From Siphonodentalium dalli (Eukaryota > Mollusca > Scaphopoda > Gadilida > Siphonodentaliidae), in the NCBI GenBank assembly GCA_032622095.1, contig CP136068.1:2521314-2585313 (forward strand): a stretch of DNA of 64,000 nt. The letters run 5' to 3'. Below, in pieces: positions 44,099 to 53,546 of this stretch (its first letter is position 1; each line of letters opens with the position of its first letter). A program made the position numbers and the translations under genes. The notes below the pieces were generated by a model. The model saw nothing but the letters and a program-made list of their open reading frames with translations, was not told the DNA's origin and ran no database searches.

Positions 44099-44412
44099 AT
44101 TGATTGATTGATTGATTGGGGTTTTATGTCGCTTTAGCCACTAAGGCCATATCACGACATTGCCAGTTTTAATGGTGGAGGAAATCCGCACACTTACGGC
44201 TAATCTAACAGTGATTTCAATGGCTGATAAACTCGTCGACCATGTGCGGCAAACCACCGGCCATCGGCAAGTAACTGACAACTTTCCCAGATAACGATTT
44301 CGAGTTACAAAGTCCACGATGGAAACATGTGGATTTGAACCCTTATCGCCAACGCTGGAAGGCGAAAACGGCTTGGAGTTGTACCCCTAACCGATTGAGC
44401 CACCGAGGCCCC
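44099..44412 (-). mobile_element. tRNA-derived SINE, 314 bp
   Basis: Read on the minus strand it starts GGGGCCTCGGTGGCTCAATC. It has an RNA polymerase III A box (TGGCTCAATCGG, 44391-44402) and B box (GGTTCAAATCC, 44331-44341), a ~200-bp body, and a tail CATAAAACCCCAATCAATCA of (ATTG/CAAT)n type. The 12-bp direct repeat GAGAAAATGCAG flanks it at 44087-44098 and 44413-44424. This is a retroposed SINE, not a tRNA gene: no acceptor stem or CCA region can be folded at its ends. Confidence 0.9.
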
Positions 44413-44491
44413 GAGAAAATGCAGAGGAATTCTAGGCACGCTGAGAAAATGCAGAGGAATTGTGACGCAGATAAAGAATTGTGATGCACAT

Positions 44492-44734
44492 CGGGCCTCA
44501 GCCTAGGGGTTCAGAACAGGGAGACTTGAAGTCTCCCTCCAGGAAATTTAGGGAGACTTCAGGAAATTTAGGGAGACTTCAGGGAGAAGTGGGGAGACTA
44601 CAAAAAAGTGACAATTTTCAAATATCGCTTATTTTATAACATCAACTTCGATTTCGCCTTAGAGCGACGATAGGGCGAAGTCAGCGACAGTAAGGCGACA
44701 ATCTCGCCCGAGTCACCTTGTGAGCTGAGGCCTG
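44492..44734. mobile_element. hAT-like MITE, 243 bp, 8-bp duplication
   Basis: The left end is CGGGCCTCAGC and the right end GCTGAGGCCTG (inverse CAGGCCTCAGC, one mismatch). ATGCACAT flanks both ends (44484-44491, 44735-44742). Inside are tandem GGAAATTTAGGGAGACTTCA units and a right half with GGCGACAATCTCGCCCGAGT. CA(G)G-type ends plus 8-bp duplication fit hAT. Confidence 0.85.
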
Positions 44735-44754
44735 ATGCACATTAGGGATAGGTA

Positions 44755-44861
44755 CAGTAATGACCTAAGTAATCGACTCCTTAACAACAGCAGAATTATG
44801 GGTAAGTTTTCAGGATTTAGTCAGATATATGGCTTGTTGCCATTCATCGGAAAGCTCTCGT
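44755..44861 (+). mobile_element. F1 left half
   Basis: TA plus CAGTAATGACCTAAGTAATC runs to GGAAAGCTCTCGTC and stops at the dyad centre. Confidence 0.83.
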
Positions 44862-45460
44862 CTTGGTCCAATTATCAAGGATATGGAACTGCGCTGCCAG
44901 TCAGACTCAAAGCCCATTTAAATTTCGTTGATATTTCACTCCGATCACAAACAAATAATTATCAATTATCATAATATTAATAGCAGACGACTAAACGAAA
45001 TTCCCGTTGTTTGGTGAGACTTTGAGATCCTGGGTGTCATTTTGCTTGTTTGGGACACACTGGGTGTCTTTTTGCCCGTTTGAGAGATGCTGGGTGTCTT
45101 TTTTCTCGAAACCAATTGACAATGACCTATTCAGCTTTATTAAGATGCAGTTAATCTGATAGCAGTAGTATTGATGGGTGAGGAATTACCCGTATTTAGT
45201 GTGGTAGTGGTGGTGGTGTTTACATATCTAATCCTCTTGGCATGTGCCCTTCTGATGAAGCAACCCTTCTACAATTTAATTGTTTGGCGATTGGTTTATT
45301 ATTGTATGATAAACCACAAAATAAGACTCAATATTGCGAAAAATTATACTATCAGGGATAGCATTTGGCAAATTCTAAAAGAATTTGGCAAACAATATTT
45401 TCATTTGGCAGTACTCTACATGTATGTTATGTAAACAAATGCCATGTTATGTAAACAAAC
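44862..45460. other. No recognised gene
   Basis: TGGGTGTCTTTTTGCCCGTT-type repeats occur near 45030-45105. The plus frame 45171-45434 is hydrophobic at its start (VVVVVVFTYLILLACALLM) but has no homologous repeat copy, motif or gene context. Confidence 0.4.
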
Positions 45461-45685
45461 AGTACGTAAAGAGTATGCGATAAGCAAAACACTCAGCACC
45501 GATGAGACCCCCCCACTAACTGAACTTTTGTCAGAAATGCCACCAAGTTGTTTACAACATACTGGTATATCTATCGCTAATCTTCACCTCCCAAGATTTT
45601 GGTGTTGAATGGGTCACCATGAAACACTCTCCTAAACAATCGCCACGGTATTGAGTGTTTTGCTTATCGCTCACTATTTACGTGT
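45461..45685. mobile_element. Possible MITE with ~32-bp inverted ends
   Basis: ACGTAAAGAGTATGCGATAA then GCAAAACACTCA at the left is inverted as TGAGTGTTTTGCTTATCGCT then CACTATTTACGT at the right. The target duplication is not clear, so the type is open. Confidence 0.55.
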
Positions 45686-45914
45686 TGTATATAAACAAAC
45701 GCTCAGCTCACACAAAGTGTTTTGTGGATAATAACACATTCATATGATCATTATTCTATACTATTAGTATATTCTTGGGGAAATTTTCATAATTTGGTAA
45801 CTGTTATTTCTAAATTATAACATATAACAACGGCCATCGATGCATTTAAGATCCACAGATATAAGGAGAATCACTGCATTTTACTTTCAGCCTGAGAACC
45901 GAGACTTCATGCAT

Positions 45915-46035
45915 TGTGGTGGAACTGCGGTACATGCAGTGTTGAAGTGGCAACCATACCACGGTGTTGGAGGTTACCGCGGTATAATACTGTGGTATTA
46001 CCGGGGTGACACCATGTTAGAGGTGGTCAATTACT
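45915..46035. mobile_element. K3 fragment, right part, interrupted by P1a
   Basis: GGTGGAACTGCGGTACATGC, TTACCGCGGTATAATACTGT and ACCGGGGTGACACCATGTTA followed by GGTCAATTACTTTAA resemble the K3 right end. The TTAA in that TIR is the P1a target. The sequence after the P1a copy (GTACACCAGTACCG at 49096) resembles the missing K3 tip. Confidence 0.6.
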
Positions 46036-46176
46036 TTAACCCTTTACCCAACAGAACGGCCTGTGCCAATGCATTCTCTTATATATGCGAGTCGACCATA
46101 GGTCGCCTCGCATATATAAGAGAATGCATTGGCTTAACACATTAAAAATTATAAAATTGTTAAAGAATGTAAGAAA

Positions 46177-48710
46177 CGAGAGGCCGATCACGATCGGCAG
46201 ATGTTTAACCCATACCTTGGCGATAGCGATCTTTTTATGAGTGCAAGAATTTCAACAATTCACAGCGTACTATTATTTATTAGTTTCATAGTGGAATCAG
46301 ACATATTGAGCAACTTGCTCATTTAAACACAATAGGAAGATGGATATGACATTCGATTTCAACCTATTCGGTCACTCCAACAGAGATACATGTATGTGTG
46401 ATAGATTGATAAAGATAATTATACCCAAACACAGTCAGACAGATGCACCATAGCTGTTAAAGATATAATTGTTACAATATTAACATCATAATAACTCTAT
46501 TTATTTAATTCTTACAATGGAACCTGAGTCATAACAGATTATGTTGTTGTGTTAGCTGCATAGTAAAAGTTATGGGATGATTGAGATTAGAGACCAACAA
46601 ACACCTGAACATCTATATAAGTGAGGGGTGTATAGACCTTGATATTAAATATGATTGATAATGGTTGGATATAAAATATTTTAATACAGAATTATCAGAT
46701 AACTAAAGGAGAGATATGAGAAGGGTCAAATTGAAAATATTAGAGTCATAACATTGGATCGCGTACAGTATACATGTACCTATGGTTAATTTTATTCTAA
46801 GCTGATCATTGGAAAGATACAATGTCTGTAACAGCAGAAATATTATTAAATATTGGGTTAATATTCTCAAAACCATTCAATCAATACCAAAATCTATACG
46901 CATGAAGAATGTATCACAATCAACCTGAATGAGATTATAACAGTGATTGGGTGAAAAATATTTGACCAAAAAGTCAGCTTCAAGAATACCAGAACCATTA
47001 TTATTATCCTGCAGCCCAAATGCAATAGAGGGAATTTCAAAATAAGATATATCCTCAAATGATGAATATTCAATTGGTGGCTTATAATTAATAGAAATTC
47101 TTAGTGAACCTGGCCTAAGGCGAAAGAGATAATTTAAAATCTGCGTATCAGATATTATGTGTCTATGGAATAGGTTAATTTTAATCCTGAAATACATGCA
47201 AGTGAAAAGTGGATCACGATCAACCTGGACATAGAATAGGAGAATGAACATATGATGTGTGGAGAGTGTTAATCATTTTCAATGACATCATATGATGGAA
47301 CTAATGTGTGGATAAATTGTTTTCTCAAGATAAGACAACAGTGTCTCTGTAAACAACAATTCTCTAAACAGCCATGCTCCAGAACATCCTTCACATGGAC
47401 AATGGACTATTTGTATTAATGCCATGAACATGTTTCAACAGGTTGGGTTAAATTACTATTGCACACAAACTGGAGTAAAGTATCATCAATCACTTAAATT
47501 TGACAGCTCTGGGAGCAGCAGTGGTTTAGCAAAGAGTATCCAGTGTCATTTTCTGATCCCAATAAAGCAGATTACTGTGTAAAGTTGTTTGTCTTAAATT
47601 CTCACAGGGCATATACAATAGGTAGTAAATTACTTGAATTATAAAGGGCCATAACTCTGTTAAAATATATCGGATCAAACCCAAATTTGAACTTGATCTG
47701 TATTTCGGGGTGAGGACCACATGTACCAAATTTGGTGTAGATCAGATGAAAAATGTTTTGAGTTCTAAGTAAAAATAAGTTTGAAAAGGGTTAATTAAAC
47801 GATACCAAAAACCATACAGATAAAGAACGTGCTAAGAAAAACCTTGGTAAGAAATATGAGGCATATCAGAAGAAAACAGTTTGACTTAGATGGATCAGAT
47901 AGCATTTGTGTGCAGGGTTAATTATTTTCTAAACCGATCAACCGATCGATACCAAAAACTATACAGGTGAGGGGTGTGTCATTATAAACCTACATATCAA
48001 ATATGAAAACAATTGGACAAAAAATAATTTGGTTACAGCATCGGATAGCTCATGCCTATGTGCGGATGCAAAGTGTTAATAATTTCTAAACCGATCAACT
48101 GATCGATACCAAAAACTATACAGGTGAGGAGTGTGTCATCATAAACATGGGAGTAAAAAATAACTCTAATTCCCATAATACAGATTTACTGCTCTCAGAG
48201 CTAAACTGATACCACTGGTAATTAATTGTAGACTGCTATGGTTATCTGTTCAATTCTTAGTTGAAAAAGGGCCATAACTCTGGTATAAAATGTTGGATAT
48301 AACCCATATTCAAACTCGATCTGTATTTTGAGTTGAGAAACTCGCATACCAAATTTGGTTCCGATCAGATAAAAAAAAAATTGAGTTATGGCAGCATGCA
48401 TGAATTCTAAGTCGAAAAAGGGCCATAACTCCATTGAAAAATATCGGATCAAACCCATATTCGAACTCGATCTGTATTTTGGTCCGAGAAACTTGCATAC
48501 CAAATTTGATTCTGATCAGATAAATTTTTTTTGAGTTATGGTAGCATGCATGAATTCTAAGTCGAAAAAGGGCCATAAGTCCGTGAAAAAAACTCGGATC
48601 GAACCCATATTCGAACTCGATCTGTATTTGGTGCTGACAAATTCATATACAAAATTTGGTTCCGATCAGATATAAAATGTTCGAGTTATCGCACCATGCG
48701 TAAAGTGTCT

Positions 48711-48756
<46 letters not shown>

Positions 48757-48837
48757 GGACGGACGGACGGACTAACGACGAGTGGTCAATCCGGGCAACG
48801 ACACTATGTTTACCATACTATGGTATGGGTAAACATA
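46177..48837 (+). mobile_element. Pearl-like, Helentron-type non-autonomous element
   Basis: It begins just after AAGAAA with CGAGAGGCCGATCACGATCG, then ATGTTTAACCCATACC, and ends GGTATGGGTAAACAT, the near inverse. The 5' part has diverged repeats of ACCGATCGATACCAAAAACT (about 47800-48140). The 3' part has four ~151-bp cores starting AAAGGGCCATAAC (about 47645, 48267, 48418, 48570), each with CCAAATTTGGTTCCGATCAG. A (GACA)n(GACG)n microsatellite (48711-48772) and a terminal palindrome TGTTTACCATAC-TATGGTATGGGTAAACA follow. Only an A-run ambiguity, no clear target duplication. No Rep/helicase frame. Confidence 0.65.
48711..48772. repeat. GACA/GACG tetranucleotide microsatellite
   Basis: About twelve CAGA/GACA units pass into four GACG/GGAC units. 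It sits between the last core and the terminal palindrome of the pearl-like element. Confidence 0.95.
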
Positions 48838-49204
48838 AAAATGGTAAAAAGTGTTAAAAAAAGATTTTGTTTAGGCCAATGCATTCTCTTATATATGCGA
48901 GGCGACCTATGGTCGACTCGCATATATAAGAGAATGCATTGACACAGGGCTAACTGTAACTATCACAATGTGGTCAATGAGCCGGTTCCAATGATATCCA
49001 TATTTGTATGGTTTTATTGAGACAGACCGAAGATATTTTAGGCTGTTGAAGCTCTATTTGGCCGGTTTTGGCCGGTTTGTTGGGTAAAGGGTTAAGTACA
49101 CCAGTACCGTAATTGGTTTCAGGCTATTTTTCTTTCAGTTTATCCTAATTTGACAAATCAAAAAGCTTTCGACCATCAGCCAGCATTTCATTATGACTTT
49201 TGAC

Positions 49205-49327
49205 TGTCATCCCCGGATGATAGGTGTGATTTTACTGTCATCCCCGGATGCTAGGTGTGATTTTACTGTCATCCCCGGATGATAGGTATGATTTTACTGT
49301 CATCCCGGGATGCTAGGTGTGATTTTC
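49205..49327. repeat. 31-bp tandem repeat, four copies
   Basis: TGTCATCCCCGGATGATAGG then TGTGATTTTAC repeats with a 31-bp period from 49205. Copies alternate ATGATAGG and ATGCTAGG. CATCCCCGGATG is itself a dyad. Confidence 0.92.
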
Positions 49328-49739
49328 GCTAACCCTACATGATGTGTTACCTGGTCAGACACCCACTTACCACTTAATGGTGTTACATATAAAACAACCC
49401 TGATTATCTCTGCAGGTTGTTGTGAATTCTGCATGTCGATCATAAATCATTGAATGAAATATCATGCGGAGGTTATGCAACAAAAACAATCTCTTCACAC
49501 ATGGGCGTATAGCAGAGGAATTCTAGACACGCTGAGAAAATACCAAGTTATTTTGACATGGCTTATGGACGAGTATGTATGTAATCGAAGTGGTGGGAAT
49601 CAGACATGTGATTCCCAGAAATATACTGTTGTGAGGCCAAACAGAAATACACTTATGGTGTTCTTACACTATTTACATGTACATGTACAATGTAGGTGTG
49701 CCTCGGAGTCATCAAACATGCAGTAAAATTTGTGAAAAC

Positions 49740-49870
49740 CCTGTGTCTTCCAAAGGGCACCTCGCATATATAAGAGAATACATCGGTCTAACAATATTAT
49801 CCATGACCTTGTAAGCCAGTACATTCTTTTAAATATGTGAGGTTCGATTATATAAAAGAATGCACTGGCC
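49740..49870. mobile_element. P1b fragments
   Basis: TCTTCCAAAGGGCACCTCGC, TATATAAGAGAATACATCGG, TATTATCCATGACCTTGTAA and GCCAGTACATTCTTTTAAAT are decayed P1 hairpin arms without TTAA termini. Confidence 0.6.
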
Positions 49871-49923
49871 TACTTTATGTATGGCCTACATGTAGATCAT
49901 GCCATGAATCTCTACTCTGGCTA

Positions 49924-50388
49924 TAACGCCCGTAGAGTACATATTCCACCAGTACAAAACATTGGAACTTTTTGAAGTTTTGACAGGGGACCTTATAAAG
50001 TTGATAAATAAATGCGGGTAATATATTTATTAGTTACTATCTGTTCCTTAATAATGTACTTCACTGTAGGTGAAGGTCACAACTCAAAATTTCATGCTTT
50101 TCTGTGACTTGTGTGAGACAATATTGCAAAAAACATTGAATTAATTACCAAGAAAAAATTCCATAATTGTAAGTGACGAAAGCAAAATTGCTCACAAATT
50201 CGCTTAAATCGTGAAATTTCGAGTTGGGTCCTTCACCTACAGTGAAGTATATTATTAAGGAACAGATAATAACTAAGAAATATATTCCCCGCGTTATTTT
50301 TTCAACTTTATAAGGTTCCCTGTCAAAATTTCAAAAAGTTCCCAGGATTTGTAATGGTGGAATACATGTACGATCTCTACGGGCGTTA
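49924..50388. mobile_element. Long-TIR MITE, TA target, 465 bp
   Basis: TAACGCCCGTAGAG starts an inverted repeat of about 185 bp per arm (for example GGAACTTTTTGAAGTTTTGA with TCAAAATTTCAAAAAGTTCC, and CTTCACTGTAGGTGAAGG with CCTTCACCTACAGTGAAG). TA flanks both ends (49922-49923 and 50389-50390). The arms are ~10 percent diverged, so it is an older foldback. Confidence 0.85.
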
Positions 50389-50398
50389 TACATGTATA

Positions 50399-50450
50399 CA
50401 GTACATGTAATGCCCTAAATAATCGACTCCTGGACCACAGAAGAATTATG
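50399..50450 (+). mobile_element. F1 left-end fragment, disrupted
   Basis: CAGTACATGTAATGCCCTAA shows the F1 terminus with ACATGT inserted, then ATAATCGACTCC and CAGAAGAATTATG. It ends there. Confidence 0.7.
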
Positions 50451-50765
50451 AGATTCACATGGCATGATCTGGGCCATACATAAAGCATGATCTATGTATG
50501 GCCTAACAATTGGTGATGCATGCGTAAACTGTCAGGTGATATTCCATGTGCCTACTCAGTACTCATGCACCCCCTCAAATAAAACAGCAGCCACAAACAG
50601 AGTGCAAAATAACAGAACAGAGATGATATGCCCTAATTAACCTGTATGGTGCCCCCTCACAGACAGGAGCAGATGACAGTCAGTAATAGATCCTTCTATC
50701 TGTGTGGGGCTCTCTATGGGGGTTAGCCATATATAGTAGAGATTCATAGGAATAGGATGATCTAC

Positions 50766-51122
50766 AGTAATGCCCTAAATAATCAACTCCTTAACCACAG
50801 CAGAATTTTGGGTAACTTTTCAGAATTTAGTCGGAAATATTCTTTAACAATTTTTTTATTTTTTTCTTACATTTTTTTAACAATTATAAAAAATAATATA
50901 AATTTGTTAGGCCAGTGCATTCTCTTATATATGCGAGGCGACCTATGGTCGACTCGCATATATAAGAGATTGCATTGGCACAGGGCTTCCTACTAGTAGT
51001 ATGGAATAACTCTCCCTGAGAGCTTTCCGATGAATGGCAACAAGCCATATTTCCGACTAAATCCTGAAAAGTTACCCATAATTCTGCTGTGGTTATGGAG
51101 TCGATTATTTAGGGCATTACTG
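50766..51122. mobile_element. F1 copy interrupted by P1 sequence
   Basis: The left arm (50766-50841) ends at GTCGGAAATATT and the right arm (51009-51122) starts at GAGAGCTTTCCG and ends GGGCATTACTG plus TA. Between them are the P1a inner sequence TCTTACATTTTTTTAACAAT, one full hairpin (50911-50982) and CACAGGG. No TTAA bounds the insert, so it may be a deleted nest or two adjacent half-copies. Confidence 0.7.
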
Positions 51123-51936
51123 TATTTGTAGACATATCAATGTGGGGGTGTTAATACTTTGCACACTGGAATTCTTAGTGATTTAGTCAGAACCTAATAA
51201 CAGGATATTACACCAGTAGTTACCTGCAGCGAGAAGTACTGTATAAAACATGTGTGTTTACAGGTACTCAATCCAATTCGATGGTCCCCATATAATCAGA
51301 TTCAAACAACAACAACATTGTTAGAAATGCCAATTCAGTTACCAGAATCAATTAATTGCCCAAAAATAGTGCTAACCACTGTTAACTATAGTATAAAAAT
51401 TACCCAAATTATCAACATTTTGTTTGACAAAATTTTGCCTTATTATCAACACAAAGCCTCTTGATTTTAGAGTTATCCATCTTCATCAGCAATTTAGTCC
51501 GAGATCGTTGGCTCATCGACTTTTTACTGGGCCACTAATAAGTCTTGATGGTGAAAAATAATAGATTTCAAAAATCAATATCTAAATCGACTCGAATCAA
51601 ATAATTTTTACCCCCTGAATCCAAATAAATAGTAATTGAGGGGGCGATAGATTGGATTGTTATCCTTTACCACATTCTCCTCCCTTCTGATTGGCTGAGG
51701 TTGCATCACGTGGCGGGCTGCAAATCACTTGTTACCATCGAGGGTAACTTTTTCGAAAAATGTTGACCAGTAAACTACGAATTACTCAATAAGCAAAGAT
51801 TCCCTCACATCCCTCTAACAGCATCATAAAACACTCCTTTTATAACCCCCAACTTTTTGTAATAAATCACGAACTGTGATGTTTGCTAATTTGCATAGTT
51901 ATTGTTTTTAATTTGCAATTAAAACGCTTTTTGTGT
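51123..51936. other. No recognised feature
   Basis: Unassigned AT-rich sequence with no convincing gene, TIR pair or tandem repeat. Confidence 0.45.
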
Positions 51937-52125
51937 AAATTATGAGAAACTCATATACAAAATTTGGTTCTGATCAGTTACAAAATGTTCGAGTTATCGC
52001 AACATGTGTAAAGTGTCTATGGACAGACAGACAGCCGGACAGACTGACGGACACACGACAAGTGGTCAATCCGGACAACGACACAATGTTTACCATACTA
52101 TGATATGGGTAAACATAAAAACACA
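51937..52125 (+). mobile_element. Pearl-like element, 3' fragment
   Basis: ATGAGAAACTCATATACAAA, GATCAGTTACAAAATGTTCG, GGACAGACAGACAGCCGGAC, then CAAGTGGTCAATCCGGACAA and TTTACCATACTATGATATGG GTAAACAT match the last core, microsatellite and terminal palindrome of the 46177-48837 element. The 5' part is missing. Confidence 0.75.
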
Positions 52126-52179
52126 ATGAACCCATCAAACAAATTAACAAAAGAATGACATCAACAATCGCCATGGTTA

Positions 52180-52385
52180 CATGTACATACGGTACTAGTA
52201 TATGTACACCTTGTACGGTACATGTAGGGTACAAGCTCCACCGAATGAAGAGCTTTTTCATCCAACTTCAACTGACATTCATGTACATACAGTACTAGTA
52301 TATGTACATGTACACCTTGTATGGTACATGTAGGGTACAAGCTCCCACGAATGAAGAGCTTTTTCATCCAACTTCAACTGACATA
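52180..52385. repeat. 100-bp tandem duplication
   Basis: TACTAGTATATGTACA, CGGTACATGTAGGGTACAAG and GAAGAGCTTTTTCATCCAAC occur at about 52192 and 52292. Overlapping minus frames across it are artefacts. Confidence 0.88.
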
Positions 52386-52793
52386 CATACATGTACATGT
52401 ACTTAGCATTACAATACATTTGTACATGTATATCATTGAAACATGGAAAGTTAATTTGACAAGAATTCAAGTTAAACATTAGCTTTTGTACAGGTTATTT
52501 CACCTTATCTTTTGTGAATCATCAACATATACTTAAGAATCCAAATTCACATCCAACAATGAAACAATACTAGTAGGATGTGGTCATGTGTGGCAGAATA
52601 ATAAAACATTTAGTATTACATGAAGACCTCTATGCGTACAGGATGGATCATGGTTATAATATACAGTAAAGCACACAGGGAACTAAACTCATCAAACAAA
52701 GTTAACTTCAAAAGGATGACATCAGCAATCGCTATGAATTGAGTTAGAATAATAATAAGCTACCATCGTACTCGTTTACCTCACCGTCAACAA

Positions 52794-53194
52794 TTAACCC
52801 TTTAACCAACAAACCGGCCAAAAACGGCCAAATAAAGCTGCAACAGCCTAAATTATCTTGGGTCTGTCTCAATAAAACCATACAAATATGGATATCATTG
52901 GAACCGGCTCATTGACCACATTGTGATGGTTACAGTTATGCCCTGTGCCAATGCATTCTCTTATATATGCGAGTCGACCATAGGTCGCCTCGCATATATA
53001 AGAGAATGCATTGGCCTAAAAAAAAATCTTTTTTTAACACTTTTTACCATTTTTTCTTACATTCTTTAACAATTTTATAATTTTTAATGTGTTAAGCCAA
53101 TGCATTCTCTTATATATGTGAGGCGACCTATGGTCGACTCGCATATATAAGAGAATGCATTGGCACAGGGCCCTTCTGTTGGGTAAAGGGTTAA
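52794..53194 (+). mobile_element. P1a MITE, best complete copy, 401 bp
   Basis: TTAACCCTTTAACCAACAAA at the left and TTGTTGGGTAAAGGGTTAA-type sequence at the right (TCTGTTGGGTAAAGGG). In order: AATAAAGCTGCAACAGCC, CATACAAATATGGATATCAT, hairpin 1 (52946-53014), poly-A/T with TTAACACTTTTTACCATT, TTTAATGTGTTAAG, hairpin 2 (53096-53163), CACAGGGCCC. The two hairpins are inverted relative to each other. It is a useful reference for the other P1a copies. Confidence 0.92.
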
Positions 53195-53393
53195 TTCCTC
53201 ATGCAACTAATTTTGTTGAGACCCAACATGTGGGGAAATGGGTTGTCCAAAGCGTCAGTCACAAAATACATGTACATGTAAAGATACCGAAAGCGTCAGT
53301 CACCAAATACATGTAAATATACCAGCTAGGACTGTTTCTTTACGCGGGCAAACAACGCATAAATAGAAGCCGATGTTAGATACACGTCCCACT

Positions 53394-53500
53394 GAGAGCT
53401 TTCCGTTGAATGGCAACATGCCATATTTCAGACTAAATCCTGAAAAGTTACCCATAATTCTGCTGTGGTCCAGGAGTCGATTATTTAGGGCATTACATGT
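53394..53500 (-). mobile_element. F1 right half
   Basis: Starts GAGAGCTTTCCGTTGAATGG at the dyad centre, ends GGGCATTACATGTATAAT, where the terminus has an ATG insertion. No left arm. Confidence 0.8.
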
Positions 53501-53546
53501 ATAATCTAGGACACTAGCATTTTGTCAGTTTAATGTGAACACTGGC

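Larger units (their letters stand above)
46036..49095 (-). mobile_element. P1a MITE, split by a 2.66-kb insertion
   Basis: TTAACCCTTTACCCAACAGA at the left with its hairpin (46062-46134). The right half (48838-49095) carries the second hairpin (48875-48941) and TTGTTGGGTAAAGGGTTAA. Joining the halves reproduces the intact P1a order: AAGAATGTAAGAAA followed by ATGGTAAAAAGTG. Confidence 0.87.

Noticed and set aside
44331-44402. tRNA gene
   Set aside because: A and B boxes belong to a SINE with target duplication and tail; the ends cannot form an acceptor stem.
45171-45434. Frame with a hydrophobic start, possible membrane protein
   Set aside because: A GTGGTGGTG run creates the Val stretch; there is no second line of evidence.
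46877-47251. 124-residue minus frame
   Set aside because: It lies inside the pearl-like element, overlaps its repeated blocks and shows no domain.
48222-48576. Minus frames with FEYGLYPTF-like repeats
   Set aside because: They are translations of the ~151-bp cores of the pearl-like element.
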